64,000 nt of DNA from Massilia violaceinigra (GTDB taxonomy: Bacteria > Pseudomonadota > Gammaproteobacteria > Burkholderiales > Burkholderiaceae_D): the NCBI RefSeq assembly GCF_002752675.1, contig NZ_CP024608.1:7068001-7132000 (forward strand), in the 5' to 3' direction. Made by a program: the position numbers and the translations under genes. Position 1 is the first letter of the stretch. The number at the start of each line of letters is the position of its first letter. The notes under the pieces are model-generated. The model was not told where the DNA came from, made no database searches, and saw only the letters and a program-made list of their open reading frames with translations. Below are positions 1-8,452 of the stretch, in pieces.

Positions 1-2
1 AA

Positions 3-1325
3 AAGACGCTGGCCACGGAGCTGATGGACAAGCCGCCGGCGGGAGGCAGCATCGTCGCGCAGAGCGAAGACAAGGCGCTGGGGCTGACCAGGCTGACCCT
101 GTCGAACGGCGTGAAAGTGATCCTCAAGCCGACCGACTTTCGCAACGACCAGGTGCTCATGAGCGCGGCGCGTTTCGGCGGCCAGACCCTGTTCGGCGAG
201 GCCGACATCATCAACGCGCGCTACGCGAATGGGGTGGTGGGGACGATGGGGCTGAAGGATCACTCGCCGCTCGACCTGCAAAAGATCTTGGCGGGCAAGG
301 CCGCCACGGTCAGCGTCACGCTGGGGAACCATGTGGACGGCATCACCGGCAGCACCGCCAACGACGACATGGAAACCATGCTGCAGCTGCTGTACCTGCG
401 CATGACGGGCGTGCGGCGCGACGAAGGCCTGTACAAGTCCTTCGTCGGCAAGCAGGTCGAAGCGGCGCGCAACGCGATGGCGCAGCCGGAATCGGTGTTT
501 CGCGACACGCTGGTGAGCACCCTGTATCAAAACCATCCGCGTGTGAGCCGCACGGCGCGCCCGAGCGACTTCGACAAGCTCGATCTGGAGCGCGCGCTGG
601 CGGTCTACCGCGCGCGCTTCTTCAGCGCCAAGGACATGACCTTCATTTTCGTGGGCAGTTTTGACATGGCCAAGGTCAAGCCGCTGCTGGCCACTTACCT
701 GGGCGCGCTGCCGGTGGGCGAGATCGAGATCGGCTACAAGGATGCCGGCGTGCGTCCGGTGCGCGGGGTGGTGAAGAAGGACGTGCGCGTCGGGTCCGAG
801 GCCAAGAGCAGCGTGTCGCTCAACTTCAGCGGCGAGGCGCCGTATTCGGACGACGAAGCGATGCGCTTCCAGGCGATGCTGGAAGTGATCAACATCCGGA
901 TCACCGACATCCTGCGCGAAAAGCTGGCCCTGATTTACGGCGGCGGCATGAGCGGCAGCTTGAGCAAATACCCGTACGAGAATTACCTGATCACGGCCTC
1001 GCTGCCGACCGGGCCGGCCAATGTGGACAAGGTGATCGCCGCCGCGATGGCCGAAATTGCGCGCATGAAGGAGCAAGGACCTGATCTCGCGGACCTGAAC
1101 AAGGTCAAGCAGAACTGGCTGCAGAACCACCAGAAATCGCTGCGCGAGAACGGTTACTGGGTCAACCGCCTGCAAGCGGCCGAGCTGCAGGGGAACGATC
1201 CGCACGAGATCCTGGCGTATCCGAAAAAGGTGGACGCCATCACGCCGGAACAGCTCAAGCAAGCCGCGCGGCGCTACTTCGACATGAACAACTACGTGCA
1301 GCTGGTGCTGTATCCGGAAAAATAA
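3..1325 (+). CDS. M16 family zinc-type peptidase, C-terminal part (5' end outside window)
   Basis: The frame is open from the left edge, so the gene starts upstream of the window; 440 codons are visible. The visible protein has the alternating fold-repeat style of M16 (insulinase/PqqL-type) peptidases: an inactive-half domain with a VGSF-like strand (around the FIFVGSFDM stretch) followed by a final domain with the typical lysine/glutamine-rich helix and a terminal YVQLVLYPEK. The catalytic HxxEH motif of the active N-terminal half is not in the window. By family knowledge these are periplasmic or membrane-bound zinc proteases of about 900 residues; here only the second half can be judged. 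The next gene lies on the opposite strand and converges on it. Confidence 0.85.
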   Translation, partial: KTLATELMDKPPAGGSIVAQSEDKALGLTRLTLSNGVKVILKPTDFRNDQVLMSAARFGGQTLFGEADIINARYANGVVGTMGLKDHSPLDLQKILAGKAATVSVTLGNHVDGITGSTANDDMETMLQLLYLRMTGVRRDEGLYKSFVGKQVEAARNAMAQPESVFRDTLVSTLYQNHPRVSRTARPSDFDKLDLERALAVYRARFFSAKDMTFIFVGSFDMAKVKPLLATYLGALPVGEIEIGYKDAGVRPVRGVVKKDVRVGSEAKSSVSLNFSGEAPYSDDEAMRFQAMLEVINIRITDILREKLALIYGGGMSGSLSKYPYENYLITASLPTGPANVDKVIAAAMAEIARMKEQGPDLADLNKVKQNWLQNHQKSLRENGYWVNRLQAAELQGNDPHEILAYPKKVDAITPEQLKQAARRYFDMNNYVQLVLYPEK

Positions 1326-1350
1326 GCAGGGGGTGCCCAAGGCTTATTCG
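1319..1350. terminator. Possible bidirectional terminator between convergent genes
   Basis: An inverted repeat, AATAAGC at 1321-1327 and GCTTATT at 1340-1346, flanks a G-rich/C-rich loop just past the M16 stop codon and before the end of the convergent S9 peptidase gene; a short T run follows at 1349-1352. Position and symmetry suit a shared terminator, but the stem is short and A/T rich, so this is tentative. Confidence 0.35.
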
Positions 1351-1353
1351 CGC

Positions 1354-3300
1354 TTATTTTAAATAACGCTCGAACCACCCCACCGTGCGGGCGCGCTGGT
1401 CGCGCTGGTGTTCGGGCTTGCGGATCGCGTGGCCTTCGCCATCGTAGATCACCAGCGTGGTCGGCGTGCCCATGGCGCGCAGGCCGTGCCAGAACTCCAT
1501 CGATTGCACCGCCGGCGTTTCGACGTCGCGCTCGCCCACGTAGAGCAGGGTCGGCGTCTTGGCAGCCTTGATCGATTCGATCGGCGAGGCAGCCCGGTAC
1601 ACCGCCGGGTCGTCGTAGGCCGAGGCGCCGAAGAAGGGAATCATCCACTGGTCGATGCCGTTCTGGCCGTAGTAGCTGATCCAGTTGGCGATGCCGGCGC
1701 CGGCCACCGCGGCCTTGAAGCGGTCGCTGTGCGTGACGCCCCACATGGTCATGAAGCCCCCGTAGGAGTGTCCCATCAGACCAAGGCGGCCGGCGTCCAC
1801 CGGCGCCGTCTTCACCACGGCGTCGACGCCGGCCAGGATGTCGCGCCAGTCGCCGCCGCCGAAATCGCGCTTGTTGGCGCTGCTGAAGGCAATGCCCTGG
1901 CCGAAGCTGCCGCGCGGATTGGGCAGGAACACGTAGTAACCCTTGCGCGCAAGGTCGCGCAGCAGCGGGTTGGCCTGTTCGCCGTCGGAGACGAAGCGCG
2001 GCGAGGCGGCCGACGCCGGTCCGCCGTGCACCTGGACCACCATCGGATATTTTTTACCCGGCTCGGTCGCCAGCGGCGCGACCAGCCAGCCCTGCATCTT
2101 GAAGCCCTCGTTGATCCATTCGACGCTGGTGGCGCGCACCTGCGGCGCGAAGCCGTCGTTGTCGCGCGTGATGGCGGCCAGCTGCGGCAGGCGTCCGGCG
2201 ACGATGCGCGGGGCGCGCGCGAAGTCTTCATGCACCGAGGCGGCGACCGCGCCATCGGCGCTGAAGACGAAGCGGCCCTGGCGCGAGCCGGTGGCACCGA
2301 CGGCGCCCGACCACAGGGTGCGCGTGCTGCGCCTGGCCGGGTCGATGCTCAGCACCGCATGGTCGCTGCCGACCAGCGCCGAGGCGATCAGCTGCCTGCC
2401 CTGCCAGGCGAGAGCGTTGAAGGAGCCGGCGAAGCGCGGTGTGACGTTGTGCGGCTCGCCGCCCGACAGGGGCACCGTAAAGACGTCGCCGCCGACCGAG
2501 CCGAAGTCACTCATGAGGCCGCCGATGAAGGCGACGCTGCGCCCGTCGGGCGAAACGCGCGGAATATTCATCTGCATCTTCGGCGCTGCCAGCACGCGCA
2601 ATGTACCGCTGGCGGCGTCCACGTGGCCGAGGGTGGCGACCCACCAGTTGTTGTCGCCGTTGCCCTTGGCGCTGGTGACGACGAAGCCTTTGCCGTCCGG
2701 GGTCCAGTCGTATTCGTAGATGTAGCTGTCGGGCGGAGAGACCATGGTCAGTTCGCCGCCGCGCGGGGCCACCAGGGCGAGGCGCTGGGCGTCGTCCTGG
2801 GTGCCGATTTCGCCGACCTGGCGCGCGCCCGCTTCGACGGCACCGGCGAGTTTTTTCGCGCCGGGGGTGGCCAGCAGCGACAGCAGTTTTCCGTCCGGCG
2901 ACCAGCGCGCGGTGCTGGCCACGCCCTTGATCGACGCGACCGGCGTGGCGCCCGCGGGGCCGGCGACGTAGACGGTGGCGGTGCCGGCCTTGGCGTCGGC
3001 GCTGATGAAGGCCAGCGATCGCTGGTCGGGCGACCAGGCGGGATGATCGTAGGTACAGGTGGCGCACGGGTCGTACTGGGCCAGGATGGCGCCGCTGACG
3101 GCATCGCGCACGACCACGACGGCATGCGGGCGCAGCGGCAAGCCGCCCGGGTCGAGCGATTCGAGGGCGGCGATACGCTTGCCGTCCGGGGTGATGGCGA
3201 GGGCGCGGTAGTCGCGCAGGGCGGCAGGTTCGGCGGCCAGTGCGGAAGCGGCGGCGCCGGCCATCATGGCCGAGAACAGGACTGTGTGGAGTTGTGCCAT
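1354..3300 (-). CDS. S9 family (prolyl oligopeptidase-type) secreted serine peptidase
   Basis: This 648-residue protein begins with a cleavable signal peptide (MAQLHTVLFSAMMAGAAASALAA), followed by WD40-like beta-propeller repeats (several SPDG/TPDGK motifs, residues roughly 30-370) and a C-terminal alpha/beta-hydrolase domain. The nucleophile sits in GHSYGG (Ser512), with Asp592 in ERDVETP and His624 in GEGHAI completing a normal triad. Family members are dipeptidyl- or acylaminoacyl-peptidases that trim short peptides; with the signal peptide it should act in the periplasm. It stands alone, convergent with the M16 peptidase gene. The exact substrate cannot be read from sequence. Confidence 0.93.
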   Translation of the reverse strand: MAQLHTVLFSAMMAGAAASALAAEPAALRDYRALAITPDGKRIAALESLDPGGLPLRPHAVVVVRDAVSGAILAQYDPCATCTYDHPAWSPDQRSLAFISADAKAGTATVYVAGPAGATPVASIKGVASTARWSPDGKLLSLLATPGAKKLAGAVEAGARQVGEIGTQDDAQRLALVAPRGGELTMVSPPDSYIYEYDWTPDGKGFVVTSAKGNGDNNWWVATLGHVDAASGTLRVLAAPKMQMNIPRVSPDGRSVAFIGGLMSDFGSVGGDVFTVPLSGGEPHNVTPRFAGSFNALAWQGRQLIASALVGSDHAVLSIDPARRSTRTLWSGAVGATGSRQGRFVFSADGAVAASVHEDFARAPRIVAGRLPQLAAITRDNDGFAPQVRATSVEWINEGFKMQGWLVAPLATEPGKKYPMVVQVHGGPASAASPRFVSDGEQANPLLRDLARKGYYVFLPNPRGSFGQGIAFSSANKRDFGGGDWRDILAGVDAVVKTAPVDAGRLGLMGHSYGGFMTMWGVTHSDRFKAAVAGAGIANWISYYGQNGIDQWMIPFFGASAYDDPAVYRAASPIESIKAAKTPTLLYVGERDVETPAVQSMEFWHGLRAMGTPTTLVIYDGEGHAIRKPEHQRDQRARTVGWFERYLK

Positions 3301-3515
3301 AGTGAGTTTATGTGGGTGAGATTTTCTGTCAAATCCAGCAAAAGGAAAACCGTGATCGGCCAGGCGATAGGGTCGGCACGTTCAGGGAACTCAATATATA
3401 CGATTGCGCAGTGCGCTACACGGGCGGCTGCGCATTTCCTTGCTTCGGGCACGATTAGGACCGGTCAGGATCAGGCGCTGCGTTTCCTGTTCTGTTCTAG
3501 CGCCGCTGGCTGCGC

Positions 3516-3944
3516 TCAGCCCGGTTTTAGTACGACAAGAAAGACGATCGCCGTCACGCCGCACAAAACCGCTGCGGCGGCGTACCGCAAGCACGCGGGT
3601 GCTCGGCGCGCCGGAACGTCGACCATTCGCCGCAGACTGCCGCCCTGGATTCCATGCACGGCCGACAGGGCGAGCACCAGTACGATCTTCAGGCTCAGCC
3701 AGGGCGTCATCCACCAGTGTCCGAGGGTGGCCAGCGCGAGTCCGCAAGCCCAGGCCAGCAGCATCGCCGGTGCGACCAGGAGCCGGTCCCAACGCACGGC
3801 GGCGCCAATCACGCTGCGCTCATCCGGCAACAGCGGCAAGGGCTGGCGCGCCACCGTCCGCAACAAAAAAGCCTGCATCAGCAGGCCACTAATCCAGGTC
3901 ATCACAGCGACGATATGCAGCGCTTTCAGGAGCAGGTACATCAT
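3516..3944 (-). CDS. Small integral membrane protein, CopD/HemJ-like
   Basis: A 142-residue protein with four hydrophobic helices. The N-terminal helix contains KALHIVAVMTWISGLL, a His in the first helix followed by a W-x-S/A-G pattern, which resembles the CopD/UPF0093 (HemJ-like) membrane families where that His helps bind haem. I chose the ATG at 3944 because it overlaps the stop of the preceding gene (ATGA), implying translational coupling. A second ATG follows immediately at 3941. The protein is short for HemJ and carries an R/A-rich tail, so I would not assign protoporphyrinogen oxidase activity; the function is unknown. Confidence 0.7.
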   Translation of the reverse strand: MMYLLLKALHIVAVMTWISGLLMQAFLLRTVARQPLPLLPDERSVIGAAVRWDRLLVAPAMLLAWACGLALATLGHWWMTPWLSLKIVLVLALSAVHGIQGGSLRRMVDVPARRAPACLRYAAAAVLCGVTAIVFLVVLKPG

Positions 3945-4261
3945 GCGGCCGGCGCGACGATCGCCGCGGCCTTGCGCTCGATCAGGCCGATGCTGAACCA
4001 CGCGCCGCATGGCAGCATCGCGCAGCCAATCAGTTGCGCGACCTCGGTACGGGTCCAGTCTTCGGCGGTGACGTTGCTCGTCATGGTCCAGAGATAATAG
4101 AGAAATGCCATGCCGTGCACCGGCCCCATGAACGTGACCAGCGCCGATTGGCCGGCGATATGTTTTAGCGGTACCGCAATACCGAGCAAAAGCACCAAGG
4201 TCGCCCCTTCCCACAGCGCAGCGTGGCGCAAGCGCCGGAATTGCTTCAATCGTGATTCCAT
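3941..4261 (-). CDS. DUF3817-type membrane protein
   Basis: A 106-residue protein with three predicted membrane helices. The pattern (short N-terminal amphipathic stretch, RLRHAALWEGATLVLLLGIAVPLK, then GPVHGMAFLYYLW) is typical of DUF3817 proteins, where E-G and GPVHG-like motifs recur. Family function is unknown. It is the first gene of a two-gene unit with the CopD-like protein downstream (ATGA overlap) and diverges from the GlxA-type regulator gene across 144 bp, which must hold both promoters. That regulator may control this pair, but this is inference from arrangement only. Confidence 0.75.
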   Translation of the reverse strand: MESRLKQFRRLRHAALWEGATLVLLLGIAVPLKHIAGQSALVTFMGPVHGMAFLYYLWTMTSNVTAEDWTRTEVAQLIGCAMLPCGAWFSIGLIERKAAAIVAPAA

Positions 4262-4405
4262 CGCCCACCCTTGCCGTTGAATAGAGCACGATTATGACGA
4301 CGCAATTTCCGGCTGAACATTGGCCGCATTGCCATATTGCGCATGAATCCGGCCAAACGCTATCCAGAGACTGACACGACAGCCTATGGCCGCTAGAATC
4401 GCGCC

Positions 4406-5344
4406 ATGCACAACATCGCCATCCTGGCGCCCCACGGCGTCATCCCATTCGACCTGGCCACTGCCTGTGAAGTATTCAGCCGCGTTCGCGTTCCGGGCTT
4501 GCCTGCTGCATACGAGGTCGTCGTATGCGGCGAAGCGCCGTCGGTGGCAGCCAGCCTGTTCGATTTGCATACGCGATGGAATCTGAGCCATGCGGCCGGC
4601 GCCCATACCTTGATCATTCCGGGCATCGACGACATCGACGCGCCAGTGTCGGAACCGGTGCTTGCGACGATCAGGGCCGCTGCGGCGGGAGGGGCACGGA
4701 TCGCCTCGATTTGCAGCGGCGCCTTCCTGCTTGCGGCAAGCGGCTTGCTGGACGGCCAGCGTGCCACCACCCACTGGATGGCGGCGGGCGAACTGGCGCG
4801 CCGATTTCCGGCAGTTATCGTGGACCCGAACGTGCTGTTCGTCGACAACGGCAAATTACTGACCTCGGCGGGGGCTGCGGCCGGACTCGATCTCTGTCTG
4901 CATCTGGTGCGGCGCGACTACGGCGCCGCGGTCGCGGCCGATGCGGCCCGCGCCGCGGTGATGCCGCTCGAACGTGGCGGTGGCCAGGCCCAGTTTATCG
5001 TGCATCCGGAACCGTCATCATCGCTGGCTCTGCAGCCAGTGCTCAAATGGATGGAATCGCAATTGCATTCTGCGTTGACGCTGGAGGCCATCGCCGCGCA
5101 TGCCTCGCTCAGCAAACGCACCCTCAGCCGCCGCTTTCTCGAGCAGACGGGCACCTCGCCCCTGCAATGGCTGCTTGGCGCGCGCGTGAGGCGCGCCCAG
5201 TATCTGTTGGAAACGAGCGCGCTATCAATCGAGCAAGTTGCCAACGCGACCGGATTCGGTTCAGGCGCCGCCCTGCGGGCTTGTTTCGGCAAACAGGTCG
5301 GTACCAGTCCCCATGATTATCGGCAAAGTTTTCGGTCGCGTTGA
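4406..5344 (+). CDS. GlxA family transcriptional regulator (DJ-1/PfpI domain plus AraC HTH)
   Basis: A 312-residue regulator. Residues about 1-170 form a DJ-1/PfpI-like class I amidotransferase fold with the nucleophile-elbow cysteine in ASICSGAFLLA and the TTHW motif after it; residues about 210-312 form an AraC/XylS double HTH (LEAIAAHASLSKRTLSRRF, then a second helix pair ending in CFGKQVGTSPHDYR). Proteins of this class are DNA-binding activators or repressors, often of catabolic genes, in which the PfpI domain is thought to sense a ligand. It is transcribed divergently from the DUF3817/CopD-like gene pair, the likeliest target together with itself. Confidence 0.9.
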   Translation: MHNIAILAPHGVIPFDLATACEVFSRVRVPGLPAAYEVVVCGEAPSVAASLFDLHTRWNLSHAAGAHTLIIPGIDDIDAPVSEPVLATIRAAAAGGARIASICSGAFLLAASGLLDGQRATTHWMAAGELARRFPAVIVDPNVLFVDNGKLLTSAGAAAGLDLCLHLVRRDYGAAVAADAARAAVMPLERGGGQAQFIVHPEPSSSLALQPVLKWMESQLHSALTLEAIAAHASLSKRTLSRRFLEQTGTSPLQWLLGARVRRAQYLLETSALSIEQVANATGFGSGAALRACFGKQVGTSPHDYRQSFRSR

Positions 5345-5429
5345 GGGCAAGCAGGCATCCACGCAACCTTGCGACGCAGCGGGAGGGATTCCACGACCGA
5401 CGTTACCGCCCTCGCCGGCCTCGCGGATG

Positions 5430-5561
5430 TTACAGCGATGGCGCCGCGCAAGCGTCCAGCCGGATTGCGGCGATCATTTCGCCGTCCCCGTCCGGGCCGG
5501 TCTCGACGAAGCCCAGACTGCCGTGGAACGCTTTGGCGACCGGGTTCTCCTGTCGGTTGCG
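5430..5561 (-). pseudogene. Remnant of a GNAT-family acetyltransferase C-terminus
   Basis: On the minus strand a short frame reads NRQENPVAKAFHGSLGFVET and then about 20 more residues before a TAA at 5432-5430. The N-x-x-A-x-x-F/Y-x-x-x-GF pattern is the signature of the acetyl-CoA-binding motif B region near the end of GNAT N-acetyltransferases. No start codon or N-terminal GNAT part is present upstream; the sequence turns into low-complexity P/R codons and then runs into ribE. It looks like a decayed gene end rather than an expressed protein. The match is short, so confidence is moderate. Confidence 0.45.
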
Positions 5562-5607
5562 CTGAGGAGGCGGCGCGGCAACGGGCCGGCCGCCGGATCG
5601 ACGCCGG

Positions 5608-6237
5608 TCAGGCTTTGCCGACCGAGAGCATACGCTCGACGTAGCGCGCGATCAAGTCGATTTCCAGGTTGACCTTGCTGCCAACGCGCAAATGCTTGAG
5701 CGTGGTAACTGAAATGGTGTGCGGAATCAGGTTGATCGAGAAGCGGCACAGCTTGCCCGAAGCGGCGTCCAGGTCTTCCACGCGGTTGACAGTGAGCGAG
5801 ACGCCGTTGATGACGACCGAGCCCTTGAAGGCGAGGAATTTGGCCAGCTCGTGCGGGGCGTCGATGACCAGTTCCCACGATTCGCCCACCGCTTCAAAGC
5901 GGTGCACCAGGCCCAGTCCGTCGACGTGGCCGGACACCAGATGGCCGCCCAGGCGCTCGGCCAGGGTCAATGCTTTTTCGAGGTTGACTTCACCGGGCGC
6001 GTCCAGACCGGCCGTGCAGTTGAGGCTTTCGCGCGAAACGTCGACGCTGAAGGTGGCGTCGGTCTTGGCGACCACGGTCATGCAGGCACCGTTGATGGCG
6101 ATCGAGTCGCCCAGGGCGACGTCGGCCAGCGGCAGTCCGCCGGCATCGATGTCGAGCCGCACGCCCGCGTCGAGGCCGCCTTCAAGTGGTTGGACGGAGC
6201 TGATCTTGCCGACGGCGGCGACGATTCCTGTAAACAT
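5608..6237 (-). CDS. ribE: Riboflavin synthase, alpha chain
   Basis: A 209-residue protein made of the two homologous lumazine-binding domains of riboflavin synthase: the first starts with the diagnostic MFTGIVAAVGKI and contains INGACMTV, the second (from about residue 98) contains GHVDGLG and INGVSLTVN. The enzyme dismutates two 6,7-dimethyl-8-ribityllumazine molecules to riboflavin and the pyrimidine precursor, the last step of riboflavin synthesis in the cytoplasm. It follows ribD on the same strand by 6 bp, so the two are co-transcribed. Length matches the family norm. No FMN riboswitch is visible in front of this pair. Confidence 0.97.
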   Translation of the reverse strand: MFTGIVAAVGKISSVQPLEGGLDAGVRLDIDAGGLPLADVALGDSIAINGACMTVVAKTDATFSVDVSRESLNCTAGLDAPGEVNLEKALTLAERLGGHLVSGHVDGLGLVHRFEAVGESWELVIDAPHELAKFLAFKGSVVINGVSLTVNRVEDLDAASGKLCRFSINLIPHTISVTTLKHLRVGSKVNLEIDLIARYVERMLSVGKA

Positions 6238-6243
6238 GCTGGA

Positions 6244-7347
6244 CTATTCCTTGGTGTGAGTAAAGCGGGCGAGGATGCGCAGATCGTCGCCCAGCGGGTG
6301 AATGGCGTGAAAGCGCAGGCGCTTCTGCTGGTCGAGGCTGGTCAACGCGGGCATTGAAAACATGCCGCGCGCTTCGCCCAGCAGGCTCGGCGCCAGATAG
6401 ACGAGCAGTTCGTCGACGCAACCCTCGCGAATCAGCGATCCGTTAAGCTGGGCGCCGGCTTCGATGTGCAGTTCATTGATTTCGCGCCGGCCCAGTTCGC
6501 GCATCAGGGCCGGCAGATCGACCTTGCCGGCTTCGTTGGGCAGCAGGATGACCTCGTGGCCGGCGGCGCGCAGCTCGGCTTCCCTGGCGGGATCGGGCAC
6601 GGCGCACACGATCCAGCATGGGGCGCCGGCCAGCACGCGGGCGGCGGGATCGATCTCGAGCCGGCTGTCGACAATGATGCGGCGCGGCTGGCGCGGGGTG
6701 TCGACGCCGCGCACGGTCAACTGCGGATCATCGGCCTTGACGGTGCCGATGCCGGTAAGGATGGCGCAGGCGCGCGCGCGCCAGGCGTGGCCGTCGGCAC
6801 GCGCCTCGGGTCCGGTGATCCATTGGCTGGCGCCATTGTGCAGGGCCGTCATGCCGTCGAGGCTGGCGGCAGTCTTGAGGCGGACCCATGGCACGCCGCG
6901 CTGCATGCGCGACAGGAAGCCGATATTCAGTTCACGCGCCTCGGCCTCATGCAGGCCGGAACTGACGGCGATGCCGGCCGCGGCCAGCTTGGCCAGGCCC
7001 TGCCCCGCGACCAGGGGATTGGGGTCGACCATGGCGGCGACGACACGGCCCAGGCCGGCGCGCACCAGGGCGTCGGAGCACGGCGGTGTGCGGCCATGGT
7101 GGTTGCACGGTTCCAGCGTCACATAGGCGGTGGCGCCGCGTACGTCGTTGCCGCGGGCCTCGGCGTCGCGCAGGGCCTGGATTTCGGCATGGGCCTGGCC
7201 GGCCGGTTGCGTGTGCCCGGCGCCGATAACGACGCCATCGCGCACGATCACGCAGCCGACGCGCGGATTTGGCGAGGTCGTGTACAGCCCTCGTGCAGCC
7301 CAGTCGAGGGCGAGGGTCATGGCGGCAGAATCGGTAAGTAGTTGCAC
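6244..7347 (-). CDS. ribD: Bifunctional riboflavin deaminase/reductase RibD
   Basis: The N-terminal deaminase domain has the zinc site HAEIQAL and PCNHHGRTPPC, preceded by TTSPNPRVGC; the C-terminal reductase domain begins near RVKTAASLDG-like sequence (WVRLKTAASLDGM) and includes GIGTVKADDP. It converts the GTP-derived diaminopyrimidine to 5-amino-6-ribitylamino-uracil phosphate. I start it at the GTG at 7347 (367 residues): a GGGAT sits 5 bases upstream and the resulting VQLLTDSAAMTLALDWAARG aligns with the usual RibD N-terminus, whereas the in-frame ATG at 7320 has no ribosome-binding site and would trim the first helix. The open frame further upstream is arginine-rich and unlikely to be translated. 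Confidence 0.95.
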   Translation of the reverse strand: MQLLTDSAAMTLALDWAARGLYTTSPNPRVGCVIVRDGVVIGAGHTQPAGQAHAEIQALRDAEARGNDVRGATAYVTLEPCNHHGRTPPCSDALVRAGLGRVVAAMVDPNPLVAGQGLAKLAAAGIAVSSGLHEAEARELNIGFLSRMQRGVPWVRLKTAASLDGMTALHNGASQWITGPEARADGHAWRARACAILTGIGTVKADDPQLTVRGVDTPRQPRRIIVDSRLEIDPAARVLAGAPCWIVCAVPDPAREAELRAAGHEVILLPNEAGKVDLPALMRELGRREINELHIEAGAQLNGSLIREGCVDELLVYLAPSLLGEARGMFSMPALTSLDQQKRLRFHAIHPLGDDLRILARFTHTKE

Positions 7348-7412
7348 GGATATCCCAGCGTAAATGGCTGACCGCGATTTTACGCCAAGACGGCCGTTCC
7401 CGCCCGGTCTTG

Positions 7413-7982
7413 CTAAGGTTCCGCCTCTTCCCCGGCGCAGTTTGCGCCATCGCGCACGGGGTCGCACACGCGGGCCCGGCCGAGCATGTTGATCTTGATG
7501 CGGCGCGTCTGTCCGCCCTGGAACAGCGACAGTGTGCCCCAGCGCGCCGCAGCGCTGCTGGTTGCGCTGCAGCTGCGTCCGGCACTGTTATAGGCCAGGT
7601 AATCAGGCAAATTCTGGCTGGTGAACAAGGCGCTGACGACAATGCCCTTCCCGACCGGGCCATGCATGGAGATCAGTTCGTCTGCGGCGCCAGGCCGGCG
7701 GTCGCCATCGCGGTCGACGAACGCCACCCAGCCGAGACTCCAGTCGGCGCCGCCAGGGTCCGCCGGCGCAAGCATGACACGCTGGCCGCGCGCCATGGCT
7801 TGCGTACGCGTCATGGCGATGGCACCGGCGAGGTCGTTCACGGCCGCGTTGAGCTGGTAGTGGCGGATCAGCGCGCGCATGTCGGGCATGACGATAGCGA
7901 GCACGATGGTGGCGATGAACAGCACCGTCATCAGTTCGACCAGCGAGAAGGCGTGCAGGCGCCGCGCCCGCGCGTGGTTCAT
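7413..7982 (-). CDS. fimT: Type IV pilus minor pilin FimT/GspH-like
   Basis: A 189-residue prepilin-like protein: short basic leader, then FSLVELMTVLFIATIVLAIVMP, i.e. the class III prepilin cleavage region with Glu+5 followed by the hydrophobic assembly helix. The C-terminal part (DWSLGWVAFVDRDGDR, then a paired-cysteine tail) is characteristic of GspH/FimT pseudopilins. The cleavage residue is A-FSLVE rather than G-F, which is unusual for PilD but seen in some FimT proteins. The start at 7982 is fixed by an ATGA overlap with the pilE stop. It is the last gene of the minor-pilin operon and likely contributes to pilus priming or DNA uptake. Confidence 0.88.
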   Translation of the reverse strand: MNHARARRLHAFSLVELMTVLFIATIVLAIVMPDMRALIRHYQLNAAVNDLAGAIAMTRTQAMARGQRVMLAPADPGGADWSLGWVAFVDRDGDRRPGAADELISMHGPVGKGIVVSALFTSQNLPDYLAYNSAGRSCSATSSAAARWGTLSLFQGGQTRRIKINMLGRARVCDPVRDGANCAGEEAEP

Positions 7983-8428
7983 GGCCAGCAACCGGCGCTA
8001 CCGCCGCTGGCCGTGCGTTCGCCGACGCTGTTGAGCCTCAGGGTCTCGCAATCGCCATCGCGGAAGGTGGAGTCGACCCGGTCGGTGCCGGGAATGGCTT
8101 CAATGATGATGCAGCGCGCAATCGTCTGGCCGGCGCAGGCGTGCCCGCGCAGCTCGTACGCGCTTGACGCGGCGCTGCTGCCGGACCACCACTTGAAGTG
8201 CCCCTGCTCCGGGCTGCCGGCGTCGGCCGAGAAAGCCAGGTAGCGGTTGTGCTGGGTGTAATAGCGCTCCTGCTTTTGCATCAGCTCAAGCAGCACCGCC
8301 TGGGCTTCGGCGCGGCGCGCCTTGATGAGGAAGTCCTGGTAGCCGGGATAGGCAAGCGCGGCTAGCACGACGACGATCGTCATCACGATCATCGTTTCGA
8401 TCAGGGTAAAGCCTTGACTGCGTTTCAT
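7979..8428 (-). CDS. pilE: Type IV minor pilin PilE
   Basis: A 149-residue pilin with a short leader ending in G (MKRSQG), then FTLIETMIVMTIVVVLAALAYPGYQDF, a textbook type IV prepilin N-terminus with Glu+5. A helix rich in A/E/Q (EAQAVLLELMQKQERYY) and two C-terminal cysteines (GHACAGQTIARC and the GGSAGCWP tail region) follow. Its position directly after pilY1 marks it as the minor pilin PilE rather than the major subunit. It overlaps fimT by ATGA, and a 24-bp gap separates it from pilY1. Confidence 0.92.
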   Translation of the reverse strand: MKRSQGFTLIETMIVMTIVVVLAALAYPGYQDFLIKARRAEAQAVLLELMQKQERYYTQHNRYLAFSADAGSPEQGHFKWWSGSSAASSAYELRGHACAGQTIARCIIIEAIPGTDRVDSTFRDGDCETLRLNSVGERTASGGSAGCWP

Positions 8429-8452
8429 TGCCGAATCCCTTCGCTCAAGTGG

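Noticed and set aside
7348..7412. FMN riboswitch before ribD
   Set aside because: The gap is only 65 bp and has none of the conserved RFN-element blocks.
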